A stretch of 64,000 nt of DNA from Oxytricha trifallax (GCA_000711775.1 ARYC01000058.1:62001-126000); one strand, 5' to 3'; shown: positions 10,524-22,211, counted from the stretch's first letter. Notes: generated from the letters alone by a model not told the origin. Made by a program: numbers and translations.

Positions 10524-10820
10524 ATGCAATACAAGTTGAAGAAGAATGCGAATTCTTCACAGGACTTCACCAACCACATCCAGCAAAACTCCATGGTCTC
10601 ATCCGACCTATCTTTCCAGTAAAACAAACTCAGATTTTCAGGAAACTCCTCCCCCATCAGCAGGGACCAGCACGCTATTAGGAATAATAATAAACTGAGA
10701 CTGAACATCTGCCAATGGATTTCATTTGGCTTCCTTGTCCTGGTTTTCCTGTTTTTATTTGGGTTCTTGATTTATCAGTGGAGCACCTGGGGCAAAGTCA
10801 GGATCAATAGATATGGTTGA
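10524..10820 (+). CDS. Small single-pass membrane protein, copy B
   Basis: 98 residues, the same length and layout as the copy at 1876: polar Gln/Asn/Ser head, one hydrophobic helix at about 66-88, tail ending Arg-Tyr-Gly then TGA. Differences from copy A cluster around residues 45-57 (SRDQHAIRNNNKL versus SRDQNTIANNIKL); the transmembrane helix is nearly identical. Similarity to copy A continues ~100 bp upstream of the ATG and about 20 bp beyond the stop. Confidence 0.75.
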
Positions 10821-10839
10821 ATGGTACATTAAATTTTAG

Positions 10840-12150
10840 TTTATTATAATGATAATCTGAATTTTTCATAATCAAACTTGTTGATTATTATATATATTTC
10901 ATATTTTATTATATTTATTTATAGAAATTTGCATAAATTTATCTTTGATAATTTATAAACAAAACAAAGACTTTTTCTTTAAAATTTAAAATTATATACG
11001 GATATCTATTATCAATATATTTTTTAGTAAATAGAGTTTTTGTATTTTTTAAAGAAAATTCAATTAAAATAATATCAATATAATTATCTATAAATTAATA
11101 TACCAAATTTAATACATTTGCATATTTATTTTTAATTTCTTAATATTTTTACAATATTTCTTGTAAAAATGATTTTTAAAAATATTCATTTAATCATGAA
11201 TAACCATGTTTTTGTTTTACATACATTTAATTAAGCCTAGATTTGTTATTTGCTTTTATAGTATTAAAGAGATTATGTTCAAGATTGTCCGATAAATTAT
11301 ATTGAATTGGTTCCTTATATTCTATAAGATTTTTAGTAAAAAAAAAATCTACTTATTTTGAATAAAAGTATTTTTAAAAGCAGTATTTGTATTTTATGAA
11401 TACATCCTTAAACTTCTAAAATATTGCATTTATTCAGGATTATGAATTCAAAGTTAGTCTGTACTATGTTTTTATTTGGTGAAAGAATTTTATTATATCT
11501 TAATAGTAATTTAAAAAGTTGCATTAATTGTGAATTTCATCATTAATATAAGTTTTTTGAATCTTATTTTCTATGGTTAACTACCATTTATAATTATTTA
11601 ATTTACATTTAATTCTATAGTTCGAATGTATAGTCACGAAAAAATTATTCTTTAAATTATATAAATCATTATTATTTTCTTAGAGATTCAATAATTATCG
11701 ATAATAAATTTAAAATTTCAAAATTTAATTTATCATAAAAATAGGAAAAAGTTTTTATTTGCTTATATTAATTTAGAATTGGATAATTTCACAATTTAAC
11801 CCAAATTATTAGTCTTATATTCTTGTTCAAATTATTATATGATTTGTTTTTATTAAAGCTTTTTTACTTTAGTAAACTAAAATATATATATATATAATTA
11901 ATAATCATTGCTTTTAAAATAAAATTAAATTAAATAATTCGCAATAAAATATTTGTATCTTTCATTTATATTAAATGGGAAATCGATTCACTAATTATAA
12001 ATTAGTTAACAATTATAATATATTTTTATTTCATATTAATTTGAATTAAAGGCAAAAAATTTTTAAACAATTATATTTTAATATTAAATTAAACATAATT
12101 TTATCTTATCTTAAAATTCTCATTAGTTTAGTGATAATGATTTTTTTGTA
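10840..12150. other. AT-rich DNA, left copy of a duplication
   Basis: No gene seen. The right part (from about 11450 through the gene at 12157-12245) is recognisably duplicated at 16440-17940. Landmarks shared in order are AAAAGTTGCAT…TTGT, TGGTTAA…TACCATTTATAATTA, AATCATTGCTTTTAAAATAA, and a near-exact run from about 12060 to 12245. Confidence 0.5.
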
Positions 12151-12156
12151 AATTAT

Positions 12157-12510
12157 TCAAGGCTCTTGTGAATTTTGCTGAGCTACAAGGAAGTTTCCAA
12201 TATGATTGATATGATTTGTAATTATTGTCACATCATTTTTGTATATTTTTAAACTTGTAACATCATTTTTTAAACTTGTCACATTATTTTTTAAACTTGT
12301 CACATTATTTTATATATTTGTGATGTTATTTTTCAATGTAGAAATGTTTTTATCAGTATTGTCCATTCGAGTTTCAAATTATTGATGAAATTCCTAAATT
12401 TTGTTGATCTGATCTAAATCAAATTATTTTTATTCGTCTGTTTCACTCTTGTCATATTGTTAGAAATTATCTACTATAGTATTCTATCTTGGATTACAGA
12501 TGTTTCCCAT
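12157..12510 (-). CDS. MGNIC coiled-coil protein, unpaired
   Basis: A 117-residue frame starting Met-Gly-Asn-Ile-Cys (predicted acylation) and ending TGA. From about residue 60 it has tandem near-repeats of Asn-Asn/Asp-Val-Thr-Ser-Leu-Lys, a regular 7-residue period giving a textbook coiled-coil register. The repeats are also visible in DNA as TTTTTAAACTTGTCACATTA units at about 12250-12320. A second copy of its 3' end lies at 17846-17940. No membrane-gene partner to the right. Confidence 0.65.
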
Positions 12511-14220
12511 ATTTTTCAAATTTTTAAATTAAAATATATTTAATTGATTAGCAAAAAGGATTTATATATTTTTATTAGAAACTTGAAACATAAATATTTG
12601 ACTAAATGACTTAAATATTTTAGATTTTTAATTTTTGGTGGAATTTGTCGCCAATCAATGCCCAGAACCCCTTCATTAAATATACAAAGATTTAAATCAT
12701 ATAAAAATGTAAATTAGGAGATGAAGTTTCTAATTTAATTAAGATATTTATATTATAATTAGGTATTTCGTATTGTTTTTAAAAGTAAGTTAATTAACAT
12801 TTAAAATTTTGATGTAAAAAACATAATTATAACCCTTAAAATATAAATTTTAAAAGCAACATAAATTTATTTGATTCATTTATTTTCTATAATAATTTTA
12901 ATGTTTTTAGTTAAAGTTATAATAAAAAATGATAGGCAAGTTTGACAAAATTATAAACTATAAATATTTATTGTATTTTATTAATTTAACTAAACTATTG
13001 TTTCTTACGCTTTGATAAAATTCTTTTATTTCATTCTTAAAAAGTTAATTTATATAATAATTTTAACAATAATTAACTTTTAAAAATAAAATAATCTTTG
13101 TATTGTTAATTAAAATTTTTAAAATAATAACTTGAATCCCTTCTTTAAGCATCGTTTATATATTTTTACTGTTATATAACAATTTCTTAGTTTTAAATCT
13201 CAAAACTAAAATTAATTTAATTTTATTGTAAGTTTTAAGATTTTTTAAATCTGATCTTTTGTTTATTGCCTTAAATCCCTCAACATGTTTCTAGTTCACA
13301 TCTTTAAGAATATCCTTTTTTGTATTTTCAATATTCTATCTAAGTTTTTTAACACTTAGTTAATTTAATTAAAATTTACATTAGAAGACTTTTTTTAATT
13401 ACCCTACTTATACAATTTAAAATTTTCCTTATATAGTGTTTTTTAATTAATATAAAACTTAAGGCTATTTTCTTAACAAATCTAATTCAAATGTTAAAAG
13501 ATATGTCACAATATTTATTTAATTATTTTGTGATTTATCTAAGCCTCCTCAATCAAATTTAAAGTTTACTTGATTTATTTTCAATCCTTTTCCTATTGTT
13601 CGGAATACCCCCTTAATTATATTAATATTCCAGTAATCTATCATTTTATGTACCTATCATTATTTTATATATTTATTATGATTTCTAATGAAATCAATTT
13701 TTATTATATATTTTGAAGTATAAATCCGATTATCTTTATTTTAATTTGCTTTAAATATGAACATCTCACAAAACTTATAACTTTTGAAAGCAAAGTTCTT
13801 TAGAATAAAATTATTTTTTTAGATTTTCATTTAATTATAAATAATGGAATAGAATAAAATACTGGGTTAAGAGAATCAAGATTACTTATTATAGTTAACG
13901 ATTATCTCGTCAAAATAAATAACCAAAGTAATTTCAAATCAAAAACTAGTTATTTATAATTAAATTGCATTTTATTATTGTATTTTTAATCAAAATAATT
14001 AGATTATTAACTTGTAACTAAATCATTCGAGATTATTTAAATTTTTTATATTTTTAATGTACATAATTGTTAATTAAATCTAGATTAACAAAATAAGTTA
14101 TTAAGTTAAATTATTTTTTAAAAAAATTAACGATTATTCTAAGATTTTAGATTAAAATTCCATTTTTTATAAAATTAATTTCGTTACATTAATAAATGCG
14201 ATTGATCCTATGTTTGAGAT
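12511..14220. other. AT-rich region with a possible coiled-coil relic
   Basis: Mostly featureless AT-rich DNA. On the minus strand at about 13230-13390 a short stretch reads as Lys/Asp/Asn-rich coiled coil (LRQNIENTKKDILKDVNQ) and may be a remnant of the family above; its frame then drifts into low-complexity sequence. Nothing else is supportable. Confidence 0.4.
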
Positions 14221-14460
14221 TCACAAGCATTTCTTAGAGCTTTTGATTATTTTATTCAAATTCTTCATCTGTGTTTGCCAATGTTAATTAATAAATTGCT
14301 CTTACATCTCTTCTATAAATAATTGATCTTCAGTTGGTTCAGTCTTTTCAATACATATTTTAATCTTAGAATCTATTATTAGTTCTTTTTCTGCAAAATC
14401 TTCTAGACTTTACCAATCGTCTTCGTTTTTAATTTCTTTTTGGCAACATATATTTCCCAT
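14221..14460 (-). CDS. MGNICC short family member, pair D
   Basis: A 79-residue frame starting Met-Gly-Asn-Ile-Cys-Cys and ending TGA. The body is Glu/Lys/Asp-rich with little repeat structure and is much shorter than the 293-residue member. A decayed membrane-gene copy begins about 170 bp away on the other strand, so the head-to-head arrangement persists in ruins. The gene may itself be truncated. Confidence 0.5.
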
Positions 14461-14619
14461 TTTATTAATTAAATATAATTTTATTATTAAATTTTAAGTA
14501 TTTGTTAATAAACACAGAATATTAATTTAAATATTCAATATAGTGGTATCTTTAATAATAGTATTTTATGAATTTCTCTATTTTCTCCCATCAATTCGCT
14601 TTAATAAAGGAAATATTTA

Positions 14620-14735
14620 AAATAAATAAATAATAAAATATTAGTAATACAAGCTGAAGAGGAATGCAAATTTTTTCACATGACTTCATTAATCACTTTC
14701 AATAAAACTCCATGATGTCTCATATTATAAATTCT
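14620..14735 (+). pseudogene. Remnant of the small membrane-protein gene
   Basis: About 115 bp align with the 5' part of the gene at 1876: AAATAAATAAATAATAAAATATTAG, then AATACAAGCTGAAGAGGAATGC, then TTCATTAATCACTTTCAATAAAACTCCATGATG. The start ATG is lost, small indels break the frame, and the transmembrane half is absent. Confidence 0.6.
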
Positions 14736-14889
14736 TTTAATTAATATTCATTTTACATTTATTGTCTATAATTTGGAGATATGCACTCTTTAATTTTAAT
14801 GTAATTTTTTATTATTTCGTGTGAAGTACTCTATTTAATAAATTTATTAAAAGTCTATCTTTGTTTAAAATGAGTGCTAATATTTAAAA

Positions 14890-16405
14890 AAAATAACGGC
14901 GTTTACAAAAACTATATGAGACTTTGCTTTGGTAGCAACAAAAAGTGAGACAACTGTGAATTGAACTCTCATAAGGAACCACTAGAGCTATAACTTGAAA
15001 TTGAAGTCTCTGTTATTATAATAAATCAATTTAATAGAAAATTAATGGAAAACAAGCGTGAAGGAGACAGAGAAGATAAAAAGGTATTAATGAAATTCCT
15101 ATACAAACAGAAAAAGTTTAAGTGTAATTTTTAGAGCTTTTTGAGAGATTTCGCTCATAAATAAAGTGGTATAAGCATATGAAGGAGCATAGACAAGCCA
15201 AGCAATCTGTAAACTTAAAGCATGATTAAATCGATGGAAATTATTATCACTTTGAGTACCTAAAGCAGTATTCTCTTACAAGAGACTAGCTCACAAGAAA
15301 GACAGAGAAGTTGAAAACATGAAGAAGAATTGAAGCTACTTAACAAAAGAAAAGCTAGAGAATCTTAGAAAGTGGTAGACCTCGAATAGCTAATGAATAA
15401 CTTAAGGTTTTTATATCGCAAATTCTGCTAGAATAAAAAATACAAAGATCATGATTAAAATTTTCAAGAATTTCCTGTTCTTACCTATATTTACCTCAGT
15501 TTACTATAAAGCTACCTCATATTAGAAGACCATTGAAAAGAAGGTCATTGATGGTCTTTAATAAGCATACAAGGTGTACCTCTTGACCTATCTCTTAAGT
15601 GATGATATATAAAATATGGAGTTTAAAAATTAGTATCAAGTACTCACTTTAGCAAAGTAAAAAGAGTGTAGTTATTTAATCAAGGTAGATGCTGTTCTCC
15701 TTATCAAGAATTATTTTGCTTTCAGACTCCCACTCTATGAAATGTCCTTAAGAGATTTTATAAAGGTTTAAGAAATCATAAGTAGCTATGATAAATAGTA
15801 AATCAGACCATGCTAGGCATCAAAGAGCTTCACATTTTAGGGTTTGCTCACATAAATTTGAAGCGAAATTATATAATAATAAACTTTAAACCAGTATGAG
15901 TAGCATATTATTGATTTTAACAGAGCCTTAAGAGTGGAAGTATCAAGCTTGGAATTTTTATGGGAACTGATGGTTAATTTCTAGAAAGAGAAGACTGGAG
16001 AAATGGAGACTTTTAGAGGGATGTGGGCTTTAGCTGCAATAATTATAGAATGCAATATGCCTCGCAACTATTACTACTCTACCTACAAGGTGCGAGAAAG
16101 ATACAATTCAAAGAATAAAGCAATTTTTACTGACAAAACAAGAGTATCTCAATCAATGAAACAAACGACAGAGTCAATAATAATAAAACCAAACTCAAGA
16201 TCAGACAATTCAATAAAGCAATAGAGTTGTGGTTAGTTTGATAAACTTTAGAACATCTCTCTCATGATCCAAAAGTGCATTTTAATAGATTAAATTTAAA
16301 AACATTTTCTAAATATTTCATATTAAAACCTTATATAACCTCAACTCCTAACAAATTCCCTACAAATCAAAGCACTTATTAACTCATTAAGGGGTTATGG
16401 GATCT
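14890..16405 (+). pseudogene. Truncated TBE: 57-kDa gene plus one end
   Basis: An inverted fragment of the left part of a TBE. The plus strand carries broken pieces of the zinc-finger/kinase protein (Cys/His region at about 15110-15230; FNRALRVE and WALAAIIIE at about 15915-16050, matching FNRAQRV and WALAVIIIE of TBE copy 1). A TBE terminal repeat follows at about 16330-16405 (CCTCAACTCCTAAC…ATTAAGGGG). The catalytic HRDLKPEN motif seen in the other copies is missing here. The 22-kDa and transposase genes are gone. Confidence 0.7.
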
Positions 16406-16774
16406 ATAATTTATTCAAAGTTAAGGTGTAATTTTTTATTTCTGAAAAAATTTTATGATATACCTTAGGTATGATCCAAAAAGTTGCATCAATTGTAAAT
16501 TTATTATAAATTAATATTAATAATAAATTCTAAAGTTTTTTTTTTAATTTTTTTATGGTTAAATACCATTTATAATTAATTAATACATTTAATTTTATAT
16601 ATAAAATGTACCGTTAGTAATATATCATTTTTCAAGTTAAATAAATGATTGATTAATATTAGATAAGAGATTAGAGAGTTATCGATTATAAATTTAAATA
16701 TTATATTCATTCTTAAAAAGATTTTTTTATAAGCTTAAATTAATCTAAATAATATATTATTAAATTAGAAAGTT

Positions 16775-17395
16775 ATAAGGATAGGGTGACCCACAGGGGC
16801 CCGAGACTGGAGACTTTCTAATAGAGCTTTCTATTACACTAATGCCTGCTGAGGGTAGGCAGGGGGTTGCTGGGTTCACTGCATTAGGGGCCGGTCGGCG
16901 GGGTTCAATCTGTCAGATCCTAGACTCCTCGAGTCGTCTACACGCTAAGGATTTCCCTGCAATGGATGAGCTTCCTGGCATGAGTTCAGCTTCCTAGGTA
17001 ATAGGGAGCAGGATGAAGGTGGTGCTCAACCTTCAAAAGTGAGACGATGAGAACCATAGAAGCCAACGATAATGATTTTCCTCCCACACCAGGTCGGGTT
17101 AATGAGGCTACCACAGCGAAAGGACAGAGACTCCTATCTCAGAAGCGGTGGAACCTGGTAAGCGTTTTCTCCAGACTCCTCTTTAATTGTTTACAGGAAG
17201 CAGATCTCTGCGAGCTCTGCGGGGGATACTCCTGGTTAATAGCCAGGCTCTTGTCTCGTATGCATCTCGGTACAGGGAGAAGTGGAATGGGGCGAGGTGG
17301 TTTTTTGGAGTTTTTTAGTTCAGGACATGCCACGTCATTGATTGCCACGTCAACTCACTTCAGATACGTCTACGTCACGACTAAAATTGATGGTT
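16775..17395. mobile_element. GC-rich insertion of unknown type
   Basis: About 620 bp of sharply higher GC content, with edges near AAGGATAGGGTGACCC and TACGTCACGACTAAAATTG. The paralogous segment at about 11810 lacks it, so it is an insertion. No terminal inverted repeats were found. A GGGGTTCAATCTGTC stretch at about 16900 loosely resembles a tRNA B box, and the right end has clustered CACGTCA/ACGTC words (17330-17380). A 156-residue plus-strand frame and a 69-residue minus-strand frame are open but resemble nothing I know and may be by-products of GC content. SINE-like or satellite origin is only a guess. Confidence 0.5.
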
Positions 17396-17845
17396 TGATT
17401 TTAGTATTAAACAGTTATATGTTAAATTTAATTTGTGATTACTCATTACTCAATCTAAATAATAAGATTTCGCAATGTCCCCTTAACAAATTAGTCTTTA
17501 ATTTAAATTTTTTTTAAATTAGCATTTATTATAACATTTTAACTTTAAAAAACTAGAGTAAATATAAATATTTTATTAAATATCATTGTTTTTAAAATAA
17601 ATTAAAATATAAGAATTTATTAACCTGCTATTCAACTTGTTATTAAATATTATTTTATCATTCATTAATTAATAAATATTAAATTCAAATTTGAATCATA
17701 AATTATATTTTATGAATTAATTATACCAATTTTAATATATTTTTGAATGCAATAACTTTTTACAATTATATTTTAATATTAAATTAAACATAATTTTATC
17801 TTATCTTAAAATTCTCATTAGTTTAGTGATAATGATTTTATTTGT

Positions 17846-17940
17846 AAATTATTCAAGGCTCTTGTGAATTTTGGTGAGCTACAAGGAAGTTTCCAATATG
17901 ATTAATATGATTTTTAATTATTGTCACATCATTTTTGTAA
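17846..17940 (-). pseudogene. 3' fragment of the MGNIC gene
   Basis: Near-identical to the last ~90 bp of the gene at 12157-12510 (stop side, …TTCAAGGCTCTTGTGAATTTTG…), then similarity ends abruptly after ATCATTTTTGTA. It is a truncated copy carried by the segmental duplication. Confidence 0.7.
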
Positions 17941-18086
17941 AAGAATGTGAAAAATAGGTGAATTGAAAAATAAATTAAAATTTTAATATAATAGCTCATT
18001 ATTTACAATAATTACTTAAATTTCTTTAAACATAATCATGGATAACGCTGCAACAGTTCTGGCTTAATCTTTTTCATTTAGAATTT

Positions 18087-18744
18087 TCAAAATCTCTTAG
18101 TGTTACAGACATCTCTTTTATCCATAAATAGTGACATATCCCTATTTATACATCCTTGCTTATTGCTTTGAAAAATGAGTCCATTACTAACCTATTCTAT
18201 CATTTTTTCAACATTATCATTAATACATTAGTAAGATTTGACTAACATCTAATTTCCATCCTTAAATGTTGTTTCTAATTATGATATCTTCTCTGAATAC
18301 TCTTGCAAAATTTTGTGATTAGTTTTCAAGTTAGTTTTAAGACCATCGATATTTTTATTTATATGTTTAATATCACCTTCAAGTCTTTTAACACTGTCAA
18401 GGGTATCGCAAGTAACAAGATGCATTAACCAATTTCTATGAATCATTTAATTCTCAAACTTTGCTTTATTCTGTTAAAATTCCTTATCCATTTCAAGAAA
18501 CTTATTCCCAATTTTTTCTTCAGATATCTTGATGTTTTCACTTATTTCTTTGATATCAAGAACTGCGTTTCTGACACAATTCAAGTCTTTTTCTTCTAGA
18601 ATTTTATCATTTTTTACAATGACTGATTCTTCAAGGTAACCATTGATATTATTAATACCACGTTTGTTCAAGTTATGTAGCCTTTATGGAGCTACCAGAT
18701 CTTCTTGAATATTTTATATTTCCTTTCCAGCACATATTTCCCAT
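18087..18744 (-). pseudogene. MGNMC coiled-coil protein, pair C, one frameshift
   Basis: It starts Met-Gly-Asn-Met-Cys-Trp at 18744, reads 20-odd codons, then needs a one-base frame change between about 18690 and 18671 to join a ~195-codon frame ending at TGA 18087-18089. The long frame is Lys/Glu/Asn-rich coiled coil with Ser/Ile heptads, similar in style and size to the 293-residue member. The total length (658 nt) is one more than a multiple of three, consistent with a single indel. It could be a real frameshift or a sequencing error. Divergent from the membrane gene at 19184 (439 bp). Confidence 0.6.
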
Positions 18745-19183
18745 TAGAAAAGTTTATTTAATAACAGAATTTTTTGTTAAATGATTATTGAGATTAATCA
18801 AAGATAATTTTTAGGGATTTAAATTGAGATTTAAAGATTAAGGTTTACCTTCTTTTAAATATTTATTTCTAATTAAATTGAATTTGAAACTTATTAAAAC
18901 TGTTTAATTGAGTATCTTGAATTTGTTATTTAAATTTAATTATAAAATGATAATATGGCGTTTTTGATCAAAATAAAAGATGGCATTTTAAGCCATAAAT
19001 TCCTGAAAATATATTTATTTATAAAATTAAAAATATCAAAATCCACTCTAAGTCAGTTGCTCTTGCTTAACTTAATTTATTAATTTTTCAATTTCCTCAT
19101 CTCCTCGCCATTATTATCTTATTGATTATTGTAATAATAAAAGGAGTGAAATATCCAAATTAAATAAATAAATAATCAGAAGT

Positions 19184-19498
19184 ATGCAATACAAGCTGAA
19201 GAAGAATGCGAATTCTTCACAGGACTTCACCAACCACATCCAGCAAAACTCCATGGTCTCCTCCGACCTATCTTTCCAATAAAACAAACTCAGATTTTCA
19301 GGAAACGCCTCCCCCATCAGCAGGGACTTGGCAGCCACCTCAAACAATATCTACAACCAAGACCCCAGCAAACTGAGATTGAACATCTGCCAATGGATTT
19401 CATTTAGCTTCCTTGTCTTGGTTTTCTTGTTTTTATTTGGGTTCTTGATCTATCAGTGGAGCACCTGGGGAAAAGTCAGGATTAATATATATGGTTGA
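19184..19498 (+). CDS. Small single-pass membrane protein, copy C
   Basis: 104 residues. The first ~45 codons and the transmembrane half match copies A and B. Between them six extra codons and a replaced stretch (LAATSNNIYNQDPS) keep the frame. Several differences in the membrane half are silent (CTG/TTG). An in-frame length difference and silent changes across three copies are what selection on a protein would leave. Confidence 0.75.
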
Positions 19499-19805
19499 AT
19501 GGTACATTAATTATTAGTATGAATGAGCTATATAAATGACTCAAAGACAAGGTTAAGTTATGAAATAAGATAAGATATGACGTATATATGTTTAAGACTA
19601 CAGCTATTTTAGAAACATTTATTTCATTAATTAATTTAATTAGTTAAATAGAACTATGGTTGTAAATCGGCTATAGAATACAAAACTCCCTAATTTTACT
19701 CAAATTTAGAGAAAATAATTTAATTAACTTATAACACCCTTAGAATTAAAATAATTAATTCACTACAATTGTTCAACAATTCTCTAATTTATTATGACAA
19801 CTATA
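19499..19805. other. Intergenic, nothing recognised
   Basis: AT-rich spacer between the stop of membrane gene copy C and the stop of the convergent minus-strand gene ending at 19806. No repeat or gene seen. Confidence 0.5.
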
Positions 19806-21927
19806 TCAAACAACCATTTCCACATTTTATAGTCTAATTTGTTCCTTCCAACTTCTGAGCTTGATTTAATGTATATCTAATTTCCCTAACAATACTTAAC
19901 TACCATGAATTCGTTTACCCCTCTATGAGGTAATATCGTTATCTTTTTCACCTATGTTACTAAATCTAATAACTTTAGGCTTTCTTGAAGTAAAATTAGC
20001 ATTCTTATGCTAAATATAATCGAGATTCGGGTAGTAGTCTGGTTGGCATAGTCGATTTAGGATTTTATTTAAGTTTGTTACGTGTTTTAATTCATGACTC
20101 CTCCGCAAAAGATTTTAGTTGGAGGAATGATTCTTTTTAGTTGTCTGCTATGGAGTGCTGAAATTTTAGACACTCTGATTTTTAAGGTGATTTAATTAAG
20201 GTTTGTGATTGAAGATTTTATTGGATTATGATGGATTAGACGAGGGATTCAGTTAACTATCTATCTTGCATAATTTGTGGGTAGAACTGCTCTGATGGTG
20301 GTTTGAATATTTATTTTCGTGATTAATAAATTACAAATAGTAAAAGAGTGCAGAAGAAAATTCTTGAATTTGCACCTTAAATTTATCATAGAGAGATGTA
20401 TTAAGTATGACTGAATTATGATGAGCTCTAGAAGATCTTTCAATTCTTTCATTTTTAGGATTTGATTAGTTATTATTCAATTGTTAGTAATAATTTATCT
20501 CTGAAGTCCGGGGCCTGAATATATACGCATCCTAATCCCCTTACTTTTCCTGATAAGGTTCACTGAATCTACGAAATTAAAACCTTGAATAAGTTTATTG
20601 AGCTTGCTCCAATATAAGCTAATTACTTTGATACCTATTTTCAATCTCCCTTAAACCCTTCTTTAATGCTAAAAGTCTTTCTTCATTCTTTTTTAAGCAT
20701 TAAACGCTCTTAGGATCAGTAATTTCATATTAATTTGCTAGATTCAATTTTGCTTTACTATCAGTAGATTTTCCGAGCTGAAATCCTTCACTTTAGTAGC
20801 AAATTAAGCCTGACATATTTTATAAAAGACTTTTAGCTTCATCTTTATGTAACTTCAAGAATAAACTTGGTTTAGGTTAATTTTCTTAAACTTATGGGTT
20901 CTCAGTCTTTTGTAAATCTAAATTAAGTAAGTTAATTTTGCTTTAAGCTTTAGGAGGGTTTGGATTCATTCGATTATTTATTGATCGTCTAATTTTGAAT
21001 TCTTAAATGAGCTAATCACTGTTCGCTGCTTAAGAATTTTCTTGTTATTTATCAATCAATAAACCATTTACTTTATCTTGCTGTTATGGAGTCAATGATG
21101 GGGCGGCAACCTTAATGCTTCCACTAATTCGTTTAACCTTTTTACTATTACTTCGATTTTTACCCTTCATTTATTACTTCCTTAGAATATCGAACTTAAT
21201 TTGATTTTTCATATCATTTATTTTTTTTATATATTCTTCCATTTTATCTCCCATACTTTTTCCTTATATCTACTCATTTTTAATTTGGCTTTCTTTTTAA
21301 CTTGGATTGACTTTGCTGTTTTTTATAACAAATTGCGTCAAATTTTTCCAAGGATTGATTCTTTCAAACTCTCTATCGATTTCTTCATGAAGAAATTTCT
21401 GCAAGTCAAACCCTGAATCTTTAAACTTTTTAGCGTTTAACTGATAATTTTACTCTAGATCTTAAAGCGAATAAGGTTACAGAGAGGGTTTTAAAGGGGA
21501 TGTTTATTGTACTAGGAGTTACTGCTGTTAAATTTATAGAAACTTATGCTACGACTAATTTAACTTTTACAATTCATTTGTTTGAACCTTATATTATGAA
21601 GTGAATGTTTCTGAATCGGAATTTATTTTAGTATCGTTTTATTTCTTATTTAGAGGTGTTTATTTGCTAAATTTGGATTTCCTTACTGGACTCTTTGAAG
21701 ACACTCTATTAGGTGAGAATGAAAATTTTATTGTAATCCCATTTATAATTATAAGTTCAAATAAAATTTAATGATGATTTTCGTGATAAAGGAGTATTTT
21801 TATTGGTTCTTGGTGTTGCATTTTAAGTTGCTCCTCCATTTTTAGTTAATGTTGATTACTTAACTAATACATGATCTTATTAATAGTCTTTCAGCTTTTT
21901 TAATAACGCATTCTTTAATTTATTCAT
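19806..21927 (-). CDS. Gln/Asn-rich protein of unknown function, 689 aa
   Basis: After removal of one 52-bp IES (21723-21774) the minus strand reads 690 codons without TGA, from Met at 21927 to TGA at 19806-19808. It uses dozens of TAA/TAG as Gln. The first ~100 residues are Lys/Ser/Thr-rich (TPLSRKSS then FSPNRVSSKSPVRKS across the IES joint), the middle is charged and likely helical, and the last third is rich in His, Asn, Ser and Gln. No catalytic motif or transmembrane segment is seen. The frame continues a little upstream of the chosen Met, so the start is the least certain part. Confidence 0.7.
21723..21774. other. IES, pointer AATGA
   Basis: 52 bp including one pointer copy. AATGA occurs at 21718-21722 and 21770-21774. 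Removal joins the two frames of the 689-residue gene in phase (minus strand …RKSS|FSPNRV…) and makes the coding length exactly 2,070 nt. Confidence 0.7.
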
Positions 21928-22211
21928 GATTTCTTAAAGTTTGTTATCATCATTAAAGTCATCTAGTTATATTTATAGATCAGAATGTAGCTAAACTAAA
22001 TAAATATAAACAATGAATCGATAGAAAACTAAAAAATATTAATACAGGCTTAGTTTACTTTTAAGACATTTTAGCGATATTTTAATAAATTAAAATTTAA
22101 TTAAAGATATTCATTTAAAAAAGCGATAAAATTTTTATCAAATAAAAAGTTAATTAAATAGCTATTAATTAGTTCAAAATCACTTCCTTATTCATGATTT
22201 TACTTTAGATT

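Larger units (their letters stand above)
16440..17940. repeat. Right copy of a segmental duplication
   Basis: Colinear with 11450-12245 but longer because a GC-rich insert (about 16775-17395) sits inside it. The last ~170 bp (17765-17940) are close to identical to 12065-12245. Drift in the rest suggests the duplication is not recent. Confidence 0.6.

Noticed and set aside
12245..12325. CRISPR-like short tandem units (TTTTTAAACTTGTCACATTA)
   Set aside because: Direct tandem repeats without spacers, explained by heptad repeats in the coiled-coil gene; a eukaryotic germline context makes CRISPR inapplicable.
17047..17517. 156-aa ORF in the GC-rich insert
   Set aside because: No family resemblance, it runs out of the GC-rich block into AT-rich flank, and opposite-strand frames are equally open; not enough to call a gene.
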